Assembly: GCA_902523185.1 (NCBI GenBank)
Contig: CABYYJ010000004.1
Span: 1 to 64,000 of the forward strand
Direction of reading: 5' to 3'
Length of the DNA: 64,000 bases
Source: an uncultured Pelagibacteraceae bacterium
GTDB taxonomy: Bacteria > Pseudomonadota > Alphaproteobacteria > Pelagibacterales > Pelagibacteraceae
The notes below the pieces were generated by a model that made no database searches, had not been told where the DNA came from, and saw only the letters and a program-made list of their open reading frames with translations. The position numbers and the translations under genes are program-made. Of the stretch, positions 33,000 to 40,243 are shown piece by piece. Position 1 is the stretch's first letter; every line of letters begins with the position of its first letter.

Positions 33000-33464
33000 A
33001 TGAAAAAAATAATGTTTGGTGATAAAAAAAATAAATTAAAAGACTCTGAAAGATCTTTAATAAGTGAAACAGTCAGCATAGAAGGAACTATAAATAGTTC
33101 TGGAGCAATTGATGTTGCTGGATTAGTAAAAGGGCCAGTGTTTTCAAAAGAGATAATTATTAGAGAAACCGGTTCTATAACAGGTACGATTGAAGGAGAT
33201 CACGTAGAAATTCACGGTCATTTAGATGGTAAAGTTTCAGGACAAGACGTTGTTATAGGTTCTACTGGCACTGTTAAAGGTGATATCGAATTTGGAAATA
33301 ATTTAAAAACTGAAAACGGAGCTGATATTGATGGATACATTAAAAAAACTAATAAATCAAAATCTACTCTAACTGGTGACTTTTTATTCAAGAAGAAAGA
33401 CAAAAAAGATAACTCAGATCAGGACGATAGACCAGAAGTTGTTAATAAAGAGGCTTTAGCCTAA
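33000..33464 (+). CDS. Bactofilin cytoskeletal protein
   Basis: A 154-residue protein whose centre (about 20-115) is a run of short beta strands with glycines (SISGTIEGDHVEIHGHLDGKVSGQDVVIGSTGTVKGDIE type repeats) forming the right-handed beta-helix of bactofilins (DUF583). Flanking tails are charged and disordered. Bactofilins polymerise without nucleotides and often organise peptidoglycan enzymes. Its place right after mreBCD-mrdA-rodA fits a role in cell shape; SAR11 cells are small curved rods. The Shine-Dalgarno AAAGGATG is about 9 nt upstream. Confidence 0.88.
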   Translation: MKKIMFGDKKNKLKDSERSLISETVSIEGTINSSGAIDVAGLVKGPVFSKEIIIRETGSITGTIEGDHVEIHGHLDGKVSGQDVVIGSTGTVKGDIEFGNNLKTENGADIDGYIKKTNKSKSTLTGDFLFKKKDKKDNSDQDDRPEVVNKEALA

Positions 33465-33497
33465 TCTACCGCACTACTATTTTTTTAAACATTCCAA

Positions 33498-33503
33498 TAT
33501 AAT
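33498..33503 (+). promoter_or_regulatory. -10 element placed 6 nt before the dehydrogenase ATG
   Basis: A perfect TATAAT (33498-33503) is followed by TTCCTC and then the ATG at 33510. The predicted start of transcription coincides with the start codon, so the mRNA is probably leaderless. A -35 element is not convincing. Confidence 0.5.
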
Positions 33504-33509
33504 TTCCTC

Positions 33510-34769
33510 ATGGAAAATTATAAATGTAAATCAGTTGGAATAATAGGCTCTGGAATTCAAGGTGTTTGTACAGGTTTACAACTTATAAAAAAAGGAATTC
33601 CGGTTACAATTTTCGATCGTCAAGATCCTTTATCTCAAGATTTTAAACCAGCCTCATACGGAAACGCTGGACATTTTTCACCTTACGCTGTTTTACAACT
33701 TAATCGTCCCGACATATTATTTGATGTTCCAAAGATGCTTTTCAGTTCTTACGGACCTCTAGCTTTAAAATGGAATTATGTTCCTAAAATGTTAAAATGG
33801 TTTTTTTACTATTTAAAAAACTGCAATAAAAAATCTATGATGCATACTGCTAAAAATATGCATCAAATTCTAAGTCTATCTAATGATGCTTATGAGGAAA
33901 TTTTCCAGGAGATAGATACGAATGGATTAGTTGAAAAAAAAGGTATTATTTATATTTGGACAAATAAAAATCTCAAAAGTAGAAATTTAGAAATTAAAGT
34001 TCGGGATGAACTTGGTATAAAACAAAAACTATTGTCACAAAAAGAAGTTTTAGAATTAGAGCCCAATTTAAATCCAGTTTTCGATGCGGGGATTATCTAC
34101 GAGTCGGCTATGCATGCTAGAGATCCACATGGAATATTAAAACAAATTTTTAGATTATTTTTAAATAGAGGTGGAAAATTTATTCAAACGAATATTAAAA
34201 GTATTGAACAGTCTAAAACTGATGAAACTATAATTAGATCAGATAATGAGGAATATAAATTTGAAAAATCTGTGGTAGCCTCAGGTGCTTTTTCTAAACA
34301 ATTTACAGATCAGTTAGGAGAAAAAATTCCATTAGATACCGAGAGAGGTTACCATGTGCATTTCAAAGGACAAGAAAGATTGATATCAAGACCAGTAATC
34401 TTCTTAGACAGAGGTTTTGGAATGACACCAATGAACCAAGGACTAAGAGCAGTAGGCACTGTAGAACTCGGCGGAACCGAAAATCCTTTATCAAAAAAAA
34501 GAATTGAATACATAATTAGATGTGCAAAAGAACTTTTGCCACAACTAGGAGCTCACGAAGATGAATGGTTAGGATTTAGGCCCACACTCCCGGATTTTTT
34601 ACCAATACTTGGACCATCCTTAAAAAATAAAAACATCATCTATGCTTTCGGGCATCAACATTTAGGCTGGACTTTAGGAGCTATTACAGGCAAAATTGTA
34701 TCAGGGATTGTTGCTGGAGAAAAAACAAATTTAGATTTATCTCCATACAGTTCAAAAAGATTTAACTAG
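33510..34769 (+). CDS. FAD-dependent D-amino-acid dehydrogenase-like oxidoreductase
   Basis: A 419-residue DAO-family flavoenzyme. The N-terminal dinucleotide fold is GIIGSGIQGVCTGLQLIKKGIPVTIFDR (about 9-37), the C-terminal FAD-contact region includes GFRPTLPDFLPILGPS and HQHLGWTLGAITGKIVSGI, and ASYGNAGHFSPYAV matches DadA-like proteins. It probably oxidises a D- or secondary amino acid to a keto acid at the inner membrane surface. The following transporter and 2-hydroxyacid dehydrogenase genes suggest uptake or efflux and onward reduction of the product, which is an inference. It is not certain that the substrate is D-alanine. Confidence 0.8.
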   Translation: MENYKCKSVGIIGSGIQGVCTGLQLIKKGIPVTIFDRQDPLSQDFKPASYGNAGHFSPYAVLQLNRPDILFDVPKMLFSSYGPLALKWNYVPKMLKWFFYYLKNCNKKSMMHTAKNMHQILSLSNDAYEEIFQEIDTNGLVEKKGIIYIWTNKNLKSRNLEIKVRDELGIKQKLLSQKEVLELEPNLNPVFDAGIIYESAMHARDPHGILKQIFRLFLNRGGKFIQTNIKSIEQSKTDETIIRSDNEEYKFEKSVVASGAFSKQFTDQLGEKIPLDTERGYHVHFKGQERLISRPVIFLDRGFGMTPMNQGLRAVGTVELGGTENPLSKKRIEYIIRCAKELLPQLGAHEDEWLGFRPTLPDFLPILGPSLKNKNIIYAFGHQHLGWTLGAITGKIVSGIVAGEKTNLDLSPYSSKRFN

Positions 34770-34776
34770 AAAATTC

Positions 34777-35667
34777 TTGTCAAAAAATTATTTAGCTTAT
34801 ATTTTTCTTACATTTGCAGCTTTGTTCTGGTCAGGAAACTTTATTATTGGAAAATTTGCTACTTTATTTGAGGTTCCACCACTTACTTTAAATTTTCTAA
34901 GATGGGTCATGGTGTGGTTTATTTTAATTCCTTTCACAATAAAAGAAATTTCAGTAAAGAAAAAGTATATTAAAGAAAATTTTTTTGTCATTGGTATCAT
35001 GGGAATATTATCAATCAGTACTTTTAATTCTGTAGTGTACTTTGCCCTAAATTTTACTCAAGTTATAAATGCTGTTTTAATGTTGGCTGCTATTCCACCC
35101 ATGATAATAATTTTTTCGTCACTTATGAAAATTGAAAAAACAAATGTGTTTCAATTATCTGGATTGTTATTGTCAATATTTGGAGTTGCAACAATTATTT
35201 CAAACGCAGATATTCAAAAAATAATTTCTTTAAATTTTAATAAAGGAGATATATGGATGCTAGTTTGTGTTTTGAGCTGGTCATTATATTCAACTTTACT
35301 CAAAAAAAATAAATTTCAATTATCTCAATTTTCTTTAATCCAAATTATGGTAACTGTGGGATTAATATTTTTAGTTCCACAATTTTTATATGAACAATCA
35401 ATTGGATTAGATGTAAAAATAAATAAAGCTTTTATATTAATTTTAATTTATGTAGTCATCTTTCCTGCGATCGCAGCTTACTACTGTTGGCAAAAAGCTA
35501 TAGAATTAATAGGGCCTAACAGATCATCGATGTTTATTCAGTTAATGCCACTATTCAGTGCATTAATGGCAATTATAATTTTTAAAGAAAAATTTCAATT
35601 ATTCCATTTTATTGGAGCATTCTTTATTATATCTGGTATTTATTTATCAAATAGGAAAACCCAATGA
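34777..35667 (+). CDS. EamA/DMT-family transporter
   Basis: A 296-residue membrane protein starting at TTG 34777 (MSKNYLAYIFLTFAALFWSGNFIIGK). It has ten hydrophobic helices formed by two repeated EamA units: the first contains FWSGNFIIGKFA and LRWVMVWFILIPF, the second contains VLSWSLYSTLLKK and YYCWQKAIELIGPNRSSMFIQLMPLFSALMAIIIFKEKFQLFHFIGAFFII, the usual signature. Members export or exchange amino acids and other metabolites; the substrate is unknown. It overlaps the next gene by 4 bases and lies 7 bases after the dehydrogenase. Confidence 0.87.
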   Translation: MSKNYLAYIFLTFAALFWSGNFIIGKFATLFEVPPLTLNFLRWVMVWFILIPFTIKEISVKKKYIKENFFVIGIMGILSISTFNSVVYFALNFTQVINAVLMLAAIPPMIIIFSSLMKIEKTNVFQLSGLLLSIFGVATIISNADIQKIISLNFNKGDIWMLVCVLSWSLYSTLLKKNKFQLSQFSLIQIMVTVGLIFLVPQFLYEQSIGLDVKINKAFILILIYVVIFPAIAAYYCWQKAIELIGPNRSSMFIQLMPLFSALMAIIIFKEKFQLFHFIGAFFIISGIYLSNRKTQ

Positions 35668-36614
35668 TTAAAGTTGCAGTACTGGACGATTATCAAAATG
35701 CCTTTGAAGAGATTGTTGATATAGAAAAATTGAAGAATAAATTTGACTTTAAAATTTTTAATGAAGCCTTCAACGATGAAAATGAAGCTATTGAAGCCTT
35801 GGAGGAATTTGAAGCGTTATTTATTATGCGAGAAAGAACACCTATCACAAAAAATTTATTAGAAAATTTGCCAAATCTTAAATACATAATGACCTCAGGT
35901 ATGCGTAATAATTCAATTAATTTAGAGGCAACGAAAAAAAAAGGTATTTTGGTATGTGGAACTGAAATAAATCCAAATCCAGCAGCCGAGATCACTTGGA
36001 CTTTGATATTAGGTCTTTTAAGAAACGTTAAGCAAGAAATTGATAATATGTTTCAAGGATATTGGCAGACTACTATTGGTTCAGAATTAAAAGGTAAAAT
36101 GTTGGGAGTAATAGGTTTGGGAAAAATTGGATCACAAGTAGCAAGGGTAGGTAAAGCTTTTGGGATGGAAGTTTGTGCCTGGAGTGAAAATCTAAATTTA
36201 TCTCATGCAAATAAACTTGGTGTATTACCCATGAGTAAAGAAGATTTACTTAAAAATTCTGATATAATTACTATTCATTTAGTCTTAGGTGAAAGATATA
36301 AAAACTTAATTACAAAAAAAGAGATTGAAATGATGAAAAAAACTAGTTTTCTAATCAATACTTCGAGAGGCCCAATTATAAATGAAAACGATTTAGTTGA
36401 AGCCTTAAAAGATGAAAAAATAGCTGGTGTTGGTTTAGACGTTTATGATAAAGAACCTCTCCCGCAAGACCATAAACTTCGATTTTTTACAAATGCTTTA
36501 TTATTACCTCATATCGGTTACGTGACTGCTGAAAATTACTCAAAATTTTATTCGCAGATGATTGAAAATTTAGAAAGTTGTTTAATAAATAAGCCTCTAC
36601 GTATAATTACATAG
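35664..36614 (+). CDS. D-2-hydroxyacid dehydrogenase
   Basis: A 316-residue NAD-dependent D-isomer-specific 2-hydroxyacid dehydrogenase. The cofactor fold is LGVIGLGKIGSQVARVGKAFGMEV. The catalytic Arg lies in INTSRGPIINENDLVEALKDEKIAGVGLDVYDKEPLP, the Glu in the same strand region, and the His in LLPHIGYVT. It lacks the ACT domain of full-length SerA, so it probably acts on a glyoxylate-, pyruvate- or other 2-oxoacid-type substrate rather than making serine. It overlaps the EamA gene by four bases, and the unit with the FAD enzyme suggests conversion of an amino acid to a keto acid and then to a hydroxy acid. Confidence 0.87.
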   Translation: MIKVAVLDDYQNAFEEIVDIEKLKNKFDFKIFNEAFNDENEAIEALEEFEALFIMRERTPITKNLLENLPNLKYIMTSGMRNNSINLEATKKKGILVCGTEINPNPAAEITWTLILGLLRNVKQEIDNMFQGYWQTTIGSELKGKMLGVIGLGKIGSQVARVGKAFGMEVCAWSENLNLSHANKLGVLPMSKEDLLKNSDIITIHLVLGERYKNLITKKEIEMMKKTSFLINTSRGPIINENDLVEALKDEKIAGVGLDVYDKEPLPQDHKLRFFTNALLLPHIGYVTAENYSKFYSQMIENLESCLINKPLRIIT

Positions 36615-36723
36615 AAGAGCACTTCCATTACAAGTTGTACTATATATAAACTCATTTTGAATGATTCGTTTGTTTTATAACGTGCAAATCTTTGCTTAAA
36701 ATAGGGAAATATAAAAAGGGAGT

Positions 36724-37125
36724 ATGAAAAAAATTTTAGGCTTATTGCTTGGACTTATTTTATTAACTGGCTGCGCTGAGTCTTTAGCTCTATTAGGGCC
36801 TACCTCTACCGCAGTAACCGGCGGTAACGTTGCACAATCAGCTCTTTCTACAGCAGTAAATTTTGGAGTAAAAAAACAAACTGGAAAAAGCGCGATGGAA
36901 CATATGATGACATATGCTGAGGAAATGAGTCCTAAGAAAAAGAAAGAGCCCTGCCTATCATTTGCTGAAAAAACTAATTCAGAAATTTGTGCTATTGTGA
37001 AAAAGCAGTTAAAAATAACTAAATCTAAGATCTTAGAAAAATCAAAAAAAAGGTCTTTTAAAGATCTTACATCGTCAATTCAGTTTAACATAAATAAAAA
37101 ATCTAAAATTAAGTATTTAGATTAA
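36724..37125 (+). CDS. Small lipoprotein, paralogue 1
   Basis: A 133-residue predicted lipoprotein. The signal ends in the lipobox LLTGC followed by AESLALLGP. The middle part NVAQSALSTAVNFGVKKQTGKSAMEHMMTYAEE is shared with the next gene, as is a Cys pair (EPCLSFAEKTNSEICAIVKKQ), which may form a disulfide. The C-terminus is lysine rich. I do not know a function; similar proteins are recalled from SAR11 genomes. It has a good Shine-Dalgarno (AAAAGGGAGT). Confidence 0.65.
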   Translation: MKKILGLLLGLILLTGCAESLALLGPTSTAVTGGNVAQSALSTAVNFGVKKQTGKSAMEHMMTYAEEMSPKKKKEPCLSFAEKTNSEICAIVKKQLKITKSKILEKSKKRSFKDLTSSIQFNINKKSKIKYLD

Positions 37126-37265
37126 TTAATTTAAAAAAAAATAAGCAATACAAATTTAAGATTTTAACCACCTTGGGTTGTGTTAATAAAAATTAATACA
37201 CTAACAATTAACTTTTATTAAAAGATGAAGCAGATATATGGGACCAATTAAAACATACTTTAATA

Positions 37266-37673
37266 ATGAAAAAAACATTGCTTTTATTATCAATTATTAT
37301 TTTTTTAAACGGTTGCGCTGAGTCTTTAGCATTGCTTGGCACAGGTGCCTCGAACGGAAGATTTGTTCAATCCAGTTTAAATTCAGCTATAAGTTATGGG
37401 GTAAAGAAACAAACAGGAAAAAGTCCTCTAGAACACATTATTGCTTACGCAAAAGAAAAAAATCCCGAGAAAAAAAAAGAAACCTGCATTTCTTCATTTG
37501 AAATAACAAGATCCGAATTTTGCACGATTGTTAAAAAACAAATTAAGTCTAAAAGCACTGCTATGATAGAAAAGACCACAAAAATTGTGAAAGAGATTCC
37601 AAAAAATAAAATTAAAGAAATATCTAAGATTGAAAAGATAGCAAGAAAATCAATTGTTTATAATAGAAGGTAA
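37266..37673 (+). CDS. Small lipoprotein, paralogue 2
   Basis: A 135-residue protein homologous to the preceding one over its whole length: lipobox FLNGC, AESLALLG directly after it, then RFVQSSLNSAISYGVKKQTGKSPLEHIIAYAKE, and the same two-Cys motif (ETCISSFEITRSEFCTIVKKQ). The pair is a diverged tandem duplication separated by 140 bases with no recognised signal. It lies convergent to metY. The function is unknown, probably at the outer membrane or periplasmic face. Confidence 0.65.
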   Translation: MKKTLLLLSIIIFLNGCAESLALLGTGASNGRFVQSSLNSAISYGVKKQTGKSPLEHIIAYAKEKNPEKKKETCISSFEITRSEFCTIVKKQIKSKSTAMIEKTTKIVKEIPKNKIKEISKIEKIARKSIVYNRR

Positions 37674-37695
37674 TTCCAATTCCTTTTTAAATGAT

Positions 37696-37715
37696 GGCCC
37701 CAAAAAATTGGGACC
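37696..37715. terminator. Hairpin between convergent lipoprotein and metY genes
   Basis: GGCCCCAA (37696-37703) pairs with TTGGGACC (37708-37715), with one C-A mismatch, giving a stem of about 8 bp in the 55-base gap between convergent genes. No strong T tract follows on either strand, so its efficiency as an intrinsic terminator is uncertain. Confidence 0.35.
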
Positions 37716-37728
37716 ACCTAATTAATTT

Positions 37729-39021
37729 CTAAGCAGCCAAAGCTTGCTTGATATCTGCAACAATATCGTCTGGATGTTCTATACCAATCGATAATCTTAC
37801 GTAACCTGGTGTAACACCTGCAGCTAACATTTCTTGCTCAGTTAATTGACTGTGAGTTGTTGTAGCTGGATGAATTGCCAAACTTCTAGCATCACCAATA
37901 TTTGCTACGTGGTAAAGCATTTTTAAGTTGTCAATGAACTTAGCTCCTGCTTCTTTTGTTCCTAGATCCATACCTATTAAAGATCCATAACCACCTTGCA
38001 TATATTTTTTAGCTCTATCTCTAATTTCACCTTGATAATTAGTTGGATAGATTACTTTTTTAACTTTTTTATGCCCATCTAAGAAATTCACAACTTTTTC
38101 TGCATTACTACAGTGTTGTTTCATTCTTAAAGCTACAGTTTCCAAACCTTGAATGATTTGAAAAGCATTGAATGGACTTAACGGAGCACCTAAGTCTCTC
38201 AATAAAACCACTCTTGCTCGGATAACAAATGGGATATTAGCACCAGTTAATTGTGGAACTGCATCTGCCCAAACTGCACCATGATAACTTTGATCTGGCT
38301 CATTTAATAGAGGTTGTCTTTTTCTATCTTTAATCCAATCAAAATTTCCTCCATCTACAATTATTCCTCCGATTGAAGTACCATGACCACCAATATATTT
38401 TGTCAAAGAGTGCATTACAATTGCAGCTCCATGAGCTAAAGGTTTACATATTACTGGTGAGGCTGTGTTATCAATAATTAAAGGAATACCTTTTTTTCTA
38501 CCGATATCAGAAACTTCTTTAATTGGAAAAACACGAAGATAAGGATTTGGAAGAGTCTCACCGTAGTAAGCTCTTGTCTTATCATCAGTCACTTTTTCGA
38601 AGTTTTTTGGATCTGCGGGATCTGCAAATCTTACTTCAATACCTTGTTGTCTTAAAGTATTTTTAAATAAGTTTACTGTACCTCCATATAAGTCAGTCGA
38701 AGCAACGATGTTATCTCCAGCTTGTGCTAAGTTTTGTATACACATTGCTGAAGCAGCTTGACCTGATCCAACCGCGCATGCCGCCACACCGCCTTCAAGC
38801 GCTGCAACTCTTTTTTCTAGCACATCTACAGTTGGGTTCATTATACGTGTGTAAATGTTACCAAACTCTTTTAGACCAAATAAATTTGCAGCATGTTCTG
38901 CATTTTTAAATTGGTAAGAAGTTGTTTGATATATCGGAACTGCTACAGCTGTTGTAGTAGGATCAGCTCTATAATCACTACCATGTAAGCCAATAGTTTC
39001 CGGATGTTTAAAATCAGCCAT
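37729..39021 (-). CDS. metY: O-acetylhomoserine sulfhydrylase
   Basis: A 430-residue PLP enzyme making homocysteine from O-acetylhomoserine and sulfide. Typical MetY segments are IGLHGSDYRADPTTTAVAVPIYQTTSY, NIYTRIMNPTVDVLEKRVAALEGG, YGGTVNLFKNTL, the PLP Asp in PLIIDNTA, the Schiff-base Lys in VMHSLTKYIGGHGTSIGG, and a C-terminal GYVRLSIGIEHPDDIVADI. The 430-residue length fits MetY rather than MetB/MetC (about 390). The start at ATG 39021 has an AAGGGGG Shine-Dalgarno 7 nt ahead. The 300-base leader carries a promoter, two SAM riboswitches and two tiny ORFs, so synthesis should fall when SAM is plentiful. Confidence 0.95.
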   Translation of the reverse strand: MADFKHPETIGLHGSDYRADPTTTAVAVPIYQTTSYQFKNAEHAANLFGLKEFGNIYTRIMNPTVDVLEKRVAALEGGVAACAVGSGQAASAMCIQNLAQAGDNIVASTDLYGGTVNLFKNTLRQQGIEVRFADPADPKNFEKVTDDKTRAYYGETLPNPYLRVFPIKEVSDIGRKKGIPLIIDNTASPVICKPLAHGAAIVMHSLTKYIGGHGTSIGGIIVDGGNFDWIKDRKRQPLLNEPDQSYHGAVWADAVPQLTGANIPFVIRARVVLLRDLGAPLSPFNAFQIIQGLETVALRMKQHCSNAEKVVNFLDGHKKVKKVIYPTNYQGEIRDRAKKYMQGGYGSLIGMDLGTKEAGAKFIDNLKMLYHVANIGDARSLAIHPATTTHSQLTEQEMLAAGVTPGYVRLSIGIEHPDDIVADIKQALAA

Positions 39022-39061
39022 TGATTTTCCCCCTTATTGTTTCTCTTGTCGTTTCGTTCAT
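39014..39061 (-). CDS. 15-residue leader peptide overlapping the metY start
   Basis: ATG 39061-39059 overlaps the stop of the upstream leader ORF (ATGA). It encodes MNETTRETIRGKING and ends at TGA 39016-39014, 8 bases inside metY in another frame. Its start codon lies within the 3' arm of a strong hairpin (39095-39053). Ribosomes finishing this ORF would end on the metY start, which suits coupled or regulated re-initiation. Existence as a translated peptide is inferred. Confidence 0.4.
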   Translation of the reverse strand: MNETTRETIRGKING

Positions 39062-39118
39062 TTTTTCTCCGTCTTTCTGGAGAAGAATGAACGAAGTTTA
39101 ATTCTGTTCATCTTCTCC
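39053..39118 (-). promoter_or_regulatory. Two mutually exclusive hairpins in the metY leader
   Basis: Hairpin A pairs GGAGAAGA (39118-39111) with TCTTCTCC (39086-39079) and, past a one-base bulge, TGAA with TTCA. It buries the first leader Shine-Dalgarno and start. Hairpin B pairs TTCGTTCAT (39095-39087) with ATGAACGAA (39061-39053) and TTCTCC (39084-39079) with GGAGAA (39070-39065). It buries the second leader start. Both use the same TTCTCC strand, so only one can form. Confidence 0.5.
39058..39111 (-). CDS. 17-residue leader peptide behind the SAM-V aptamer
   Basis: AAGGAG (39120-39115), at the 3' end of the SAM-V-like aptamer, is 3 nt before ATG 39111, which encodes MNRIKLRSFFSRKTEKK with TGA at 39060-39058. 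The stop overlaps the start of the next leader ORF (ATGA). The peptide is very basic. Because the riboswitch controls access to this Shine-Dalgarno, this ORF, rather than metY itself, appears to be the direct target of SAM-V. Whether the product matters or only the act of translation is unknown. Confidence 0.45.
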   Translation of the reverse strand: MNRIKLRSFFSRKTEKK

Positions 39119-39170
39119 TTTTTAGTACTTCGGCATATGCCAGGTGTACAATATGGTTCAAATACCCGGT
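39115..39170 (-). promoter_or_regulatory. SAM-V-like riboswitch aptamer
   Basis: The segment has GGTATTTGAACC, then TTGTACACCTGGCATATGCC, GAAGTACTAAA and AAGGAG. GGTAT can pair with ATGCC (one T-G wobble), and GTAC (39149-39146) with GTAC (39128-39125), giving the H-type pseudoknot layout of SAM-II/SAM-V aptamers. SAM-V is known from Pelagibacter. The 3' strand runs straight into the Shine-Dalgarno, which fits translational repression on SAM binding. Confidence 0.75.
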
Positions 39171-39189
39171 TTAATTTTAGATTGGGTCC

Positions 39190-39218
39190 AAAAAAAAACC
39201 ACCGGCTAAAGCGGTGGT
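39190..39218 (-). terminator. SAM-II-controlled intrinsic terminator
   Basis: ACCACCG (39218-39212), a CTTTAGC loop, CGGTGGT (39204-39198) and a run of nine T in all form a strong rho-independent terminator inside the metY leader. CGCTTTAGC (39213-39205) is an exact complement of GCTAAAGCG (39241-39233), the 3' strand of the SAM-II aptamer, so terminator and antiterminator are alternatives. Confidence 0.85.
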
Positions 39219-39230
39219 CTAAATGACTTT

Positions 39231-39283
39231 TGCGCTTTAGCTGGATTTATTAAGCGCCCGCAAGTTGCCTTAACTCAGCGCTA
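39231..39283 (-). promoter_or_regulatory. SAM-II riboswitch aptamer
   Basis: The sequence GCGCTGAGTTAAGGCAAC, TTGCGGGCGCTTAATAAAT, CCAGCTAAAGCGC matches the SAM-II consensus: a GCGC/GCGC stem, the AATAAAT region, and a GCTAAA pseudoknot strand. It begins at the predicted transcription start. SAM binding should trap GCTAAAGC in the pseudoknot, free the terminator downstream and stop metY transcription. Confidence 0.9.
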
Positions 39284-39288
39284 ATTAA

Positions 39289-39318
39289 TTTATAGCAATA
39301 AATTCAGGATTTTGTCAA
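39289..39318 (-). promoter_or_regulatory. metY promoter
   Basis: TTGACA (39318-39313) and TATAAA (39294-39289) are spaced by 18 bases, near-consensus housekeeping sigma-factor elements. The predicted start at about 39283 coincides with the 5' end of the SAM-II aptamer. The -35 box lies just past the stop codon of gshB. Confidence 0.8.
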
Positions 39319-39325
39319 CTATCAA

Positions 39326-40243
39326 TTAAATATTATTCCAGAACGATTTTGCAAGGTTTATTCCTGACAAATCTTTATATGCGGTTAGTCCAGTAGGGCT
39401 AGTAATGTTAATATCACCGATCAATTTTTCTTGTACGAAATCTATCCCAGCAAAGTATATATTATTTTTCACTAAAAGTTTCCCTATTGCTTTACTAGCA
39501 TTAACTTCTTTACTTGTTAGTTCCGTTAAGTTCGCTTTAGCTCCTTTACTCATATTAGATAAAATACTACCTTTTTTTGGCACTCTAGAAATAGCACCTA
39601 CAATCTTTCCTTTTATAATAAAAACTCTTTTATCACCTTTAGAAACTCCAGGTAAAAACTTTTGAAAAAATAAATGATTATGATTTTTTATTAATTTTTT
39701 AATTTTATTAGCATTAAAGGTTTTAAACAAAATTACATTATTGCCACTAAAACCATTAATTGGTTTAGCTACAACAGCTTTATATCTTTTAAAAAAATTC
39801 CTTATCTCATTAAGATTTTCACTGATTAAAGTAGGAGGCATATACCTCATAAAATTAATAGAAAAAAGCTTTTCAGAAACATTTCTTACTGCTGATGGAT
39901 TATTGATTATCTTTACTTTTTTGGAAATATGGTTAAGCAAAAACGTTGTATATAAATAACGATTATCAAAAGGAGGATCATTTCTAATTAGAATGACCTT
40001 TGATCTTTCAAGGTTAAAATTGACCGTTTTTAATAATGAATAAAATTTCTTTTTGCTATTAAGAATCTTAATATGCTTACATAAAGCTACAACTTTTCCA
40101 TTTGAAAAACTTAAATTTTCTGGTTCAAAATAAAATATTTTATAACCTCTTTTTTGCGCTTCAGATGCTAAAAGAATAGTTGTATCAGTTTTGATATTTA
40201 CTTTTTTAAGATCAGAACCCTGAATAGCTAAAATTTTCGTCAT
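39326..40243 (-). CDS. gshB: Glutathione synthetase
   Basis: A 305-residue ATP-grasp enzyme adding glycine to gamma-glutamylcysteine. Family features are the N-terminal domain with IRNDPPFDNRYLYTTFLLNHI and INNPSAVRNVSEKLFSINF, the ATP-grasp core AVVAKPINGFSGNNVILF, FLPGVSKGDKRVFIIKGKIVGAISRVP, and the metal-binding GIDFVQEKLIGDINITSPTGL. It overlaps the preceding gshA by 32 bases, so translation is coupled. It is the last gene of the VOC / ATP-grasp / gshA / gshB run. Confidence 0.9.
   Translation of the reverse strand: MTKILAIQGSDLKKVNIKTDTTILLASEAQKRGYKIFYFEPENLSFSNGKVVALCKHIKILNSKKKFYSLLKTVNFNLERSKVILIRNDPPFDNRYLYTTFLLNHISKKVKIINNPSAVRNVSEKLFSINFMRYMPPTLISENLNEIRNFFKRYKAVVAKPINGFSGNNVILFKTFNANKIKKLIKNHNHLFFQKFLPGVSKGDKRVFIIKGKIVGAISRVPKKGSILSNMSKGAKANLTELTSKEVNASKAIGKLLVKNNIYFAGIDFVQEKLIGDINITSPTGLTAYKDLSGINLAKSFWNNI

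Noticed and set aside
37126-37265. Possible small RNA or tRNA in the gap between the paired lipoprotein genes
   Set aside because: A weak GTGTTAAT/ATTAATACAC hairpin is visible but there is no promoter, T run or cloverleaf.
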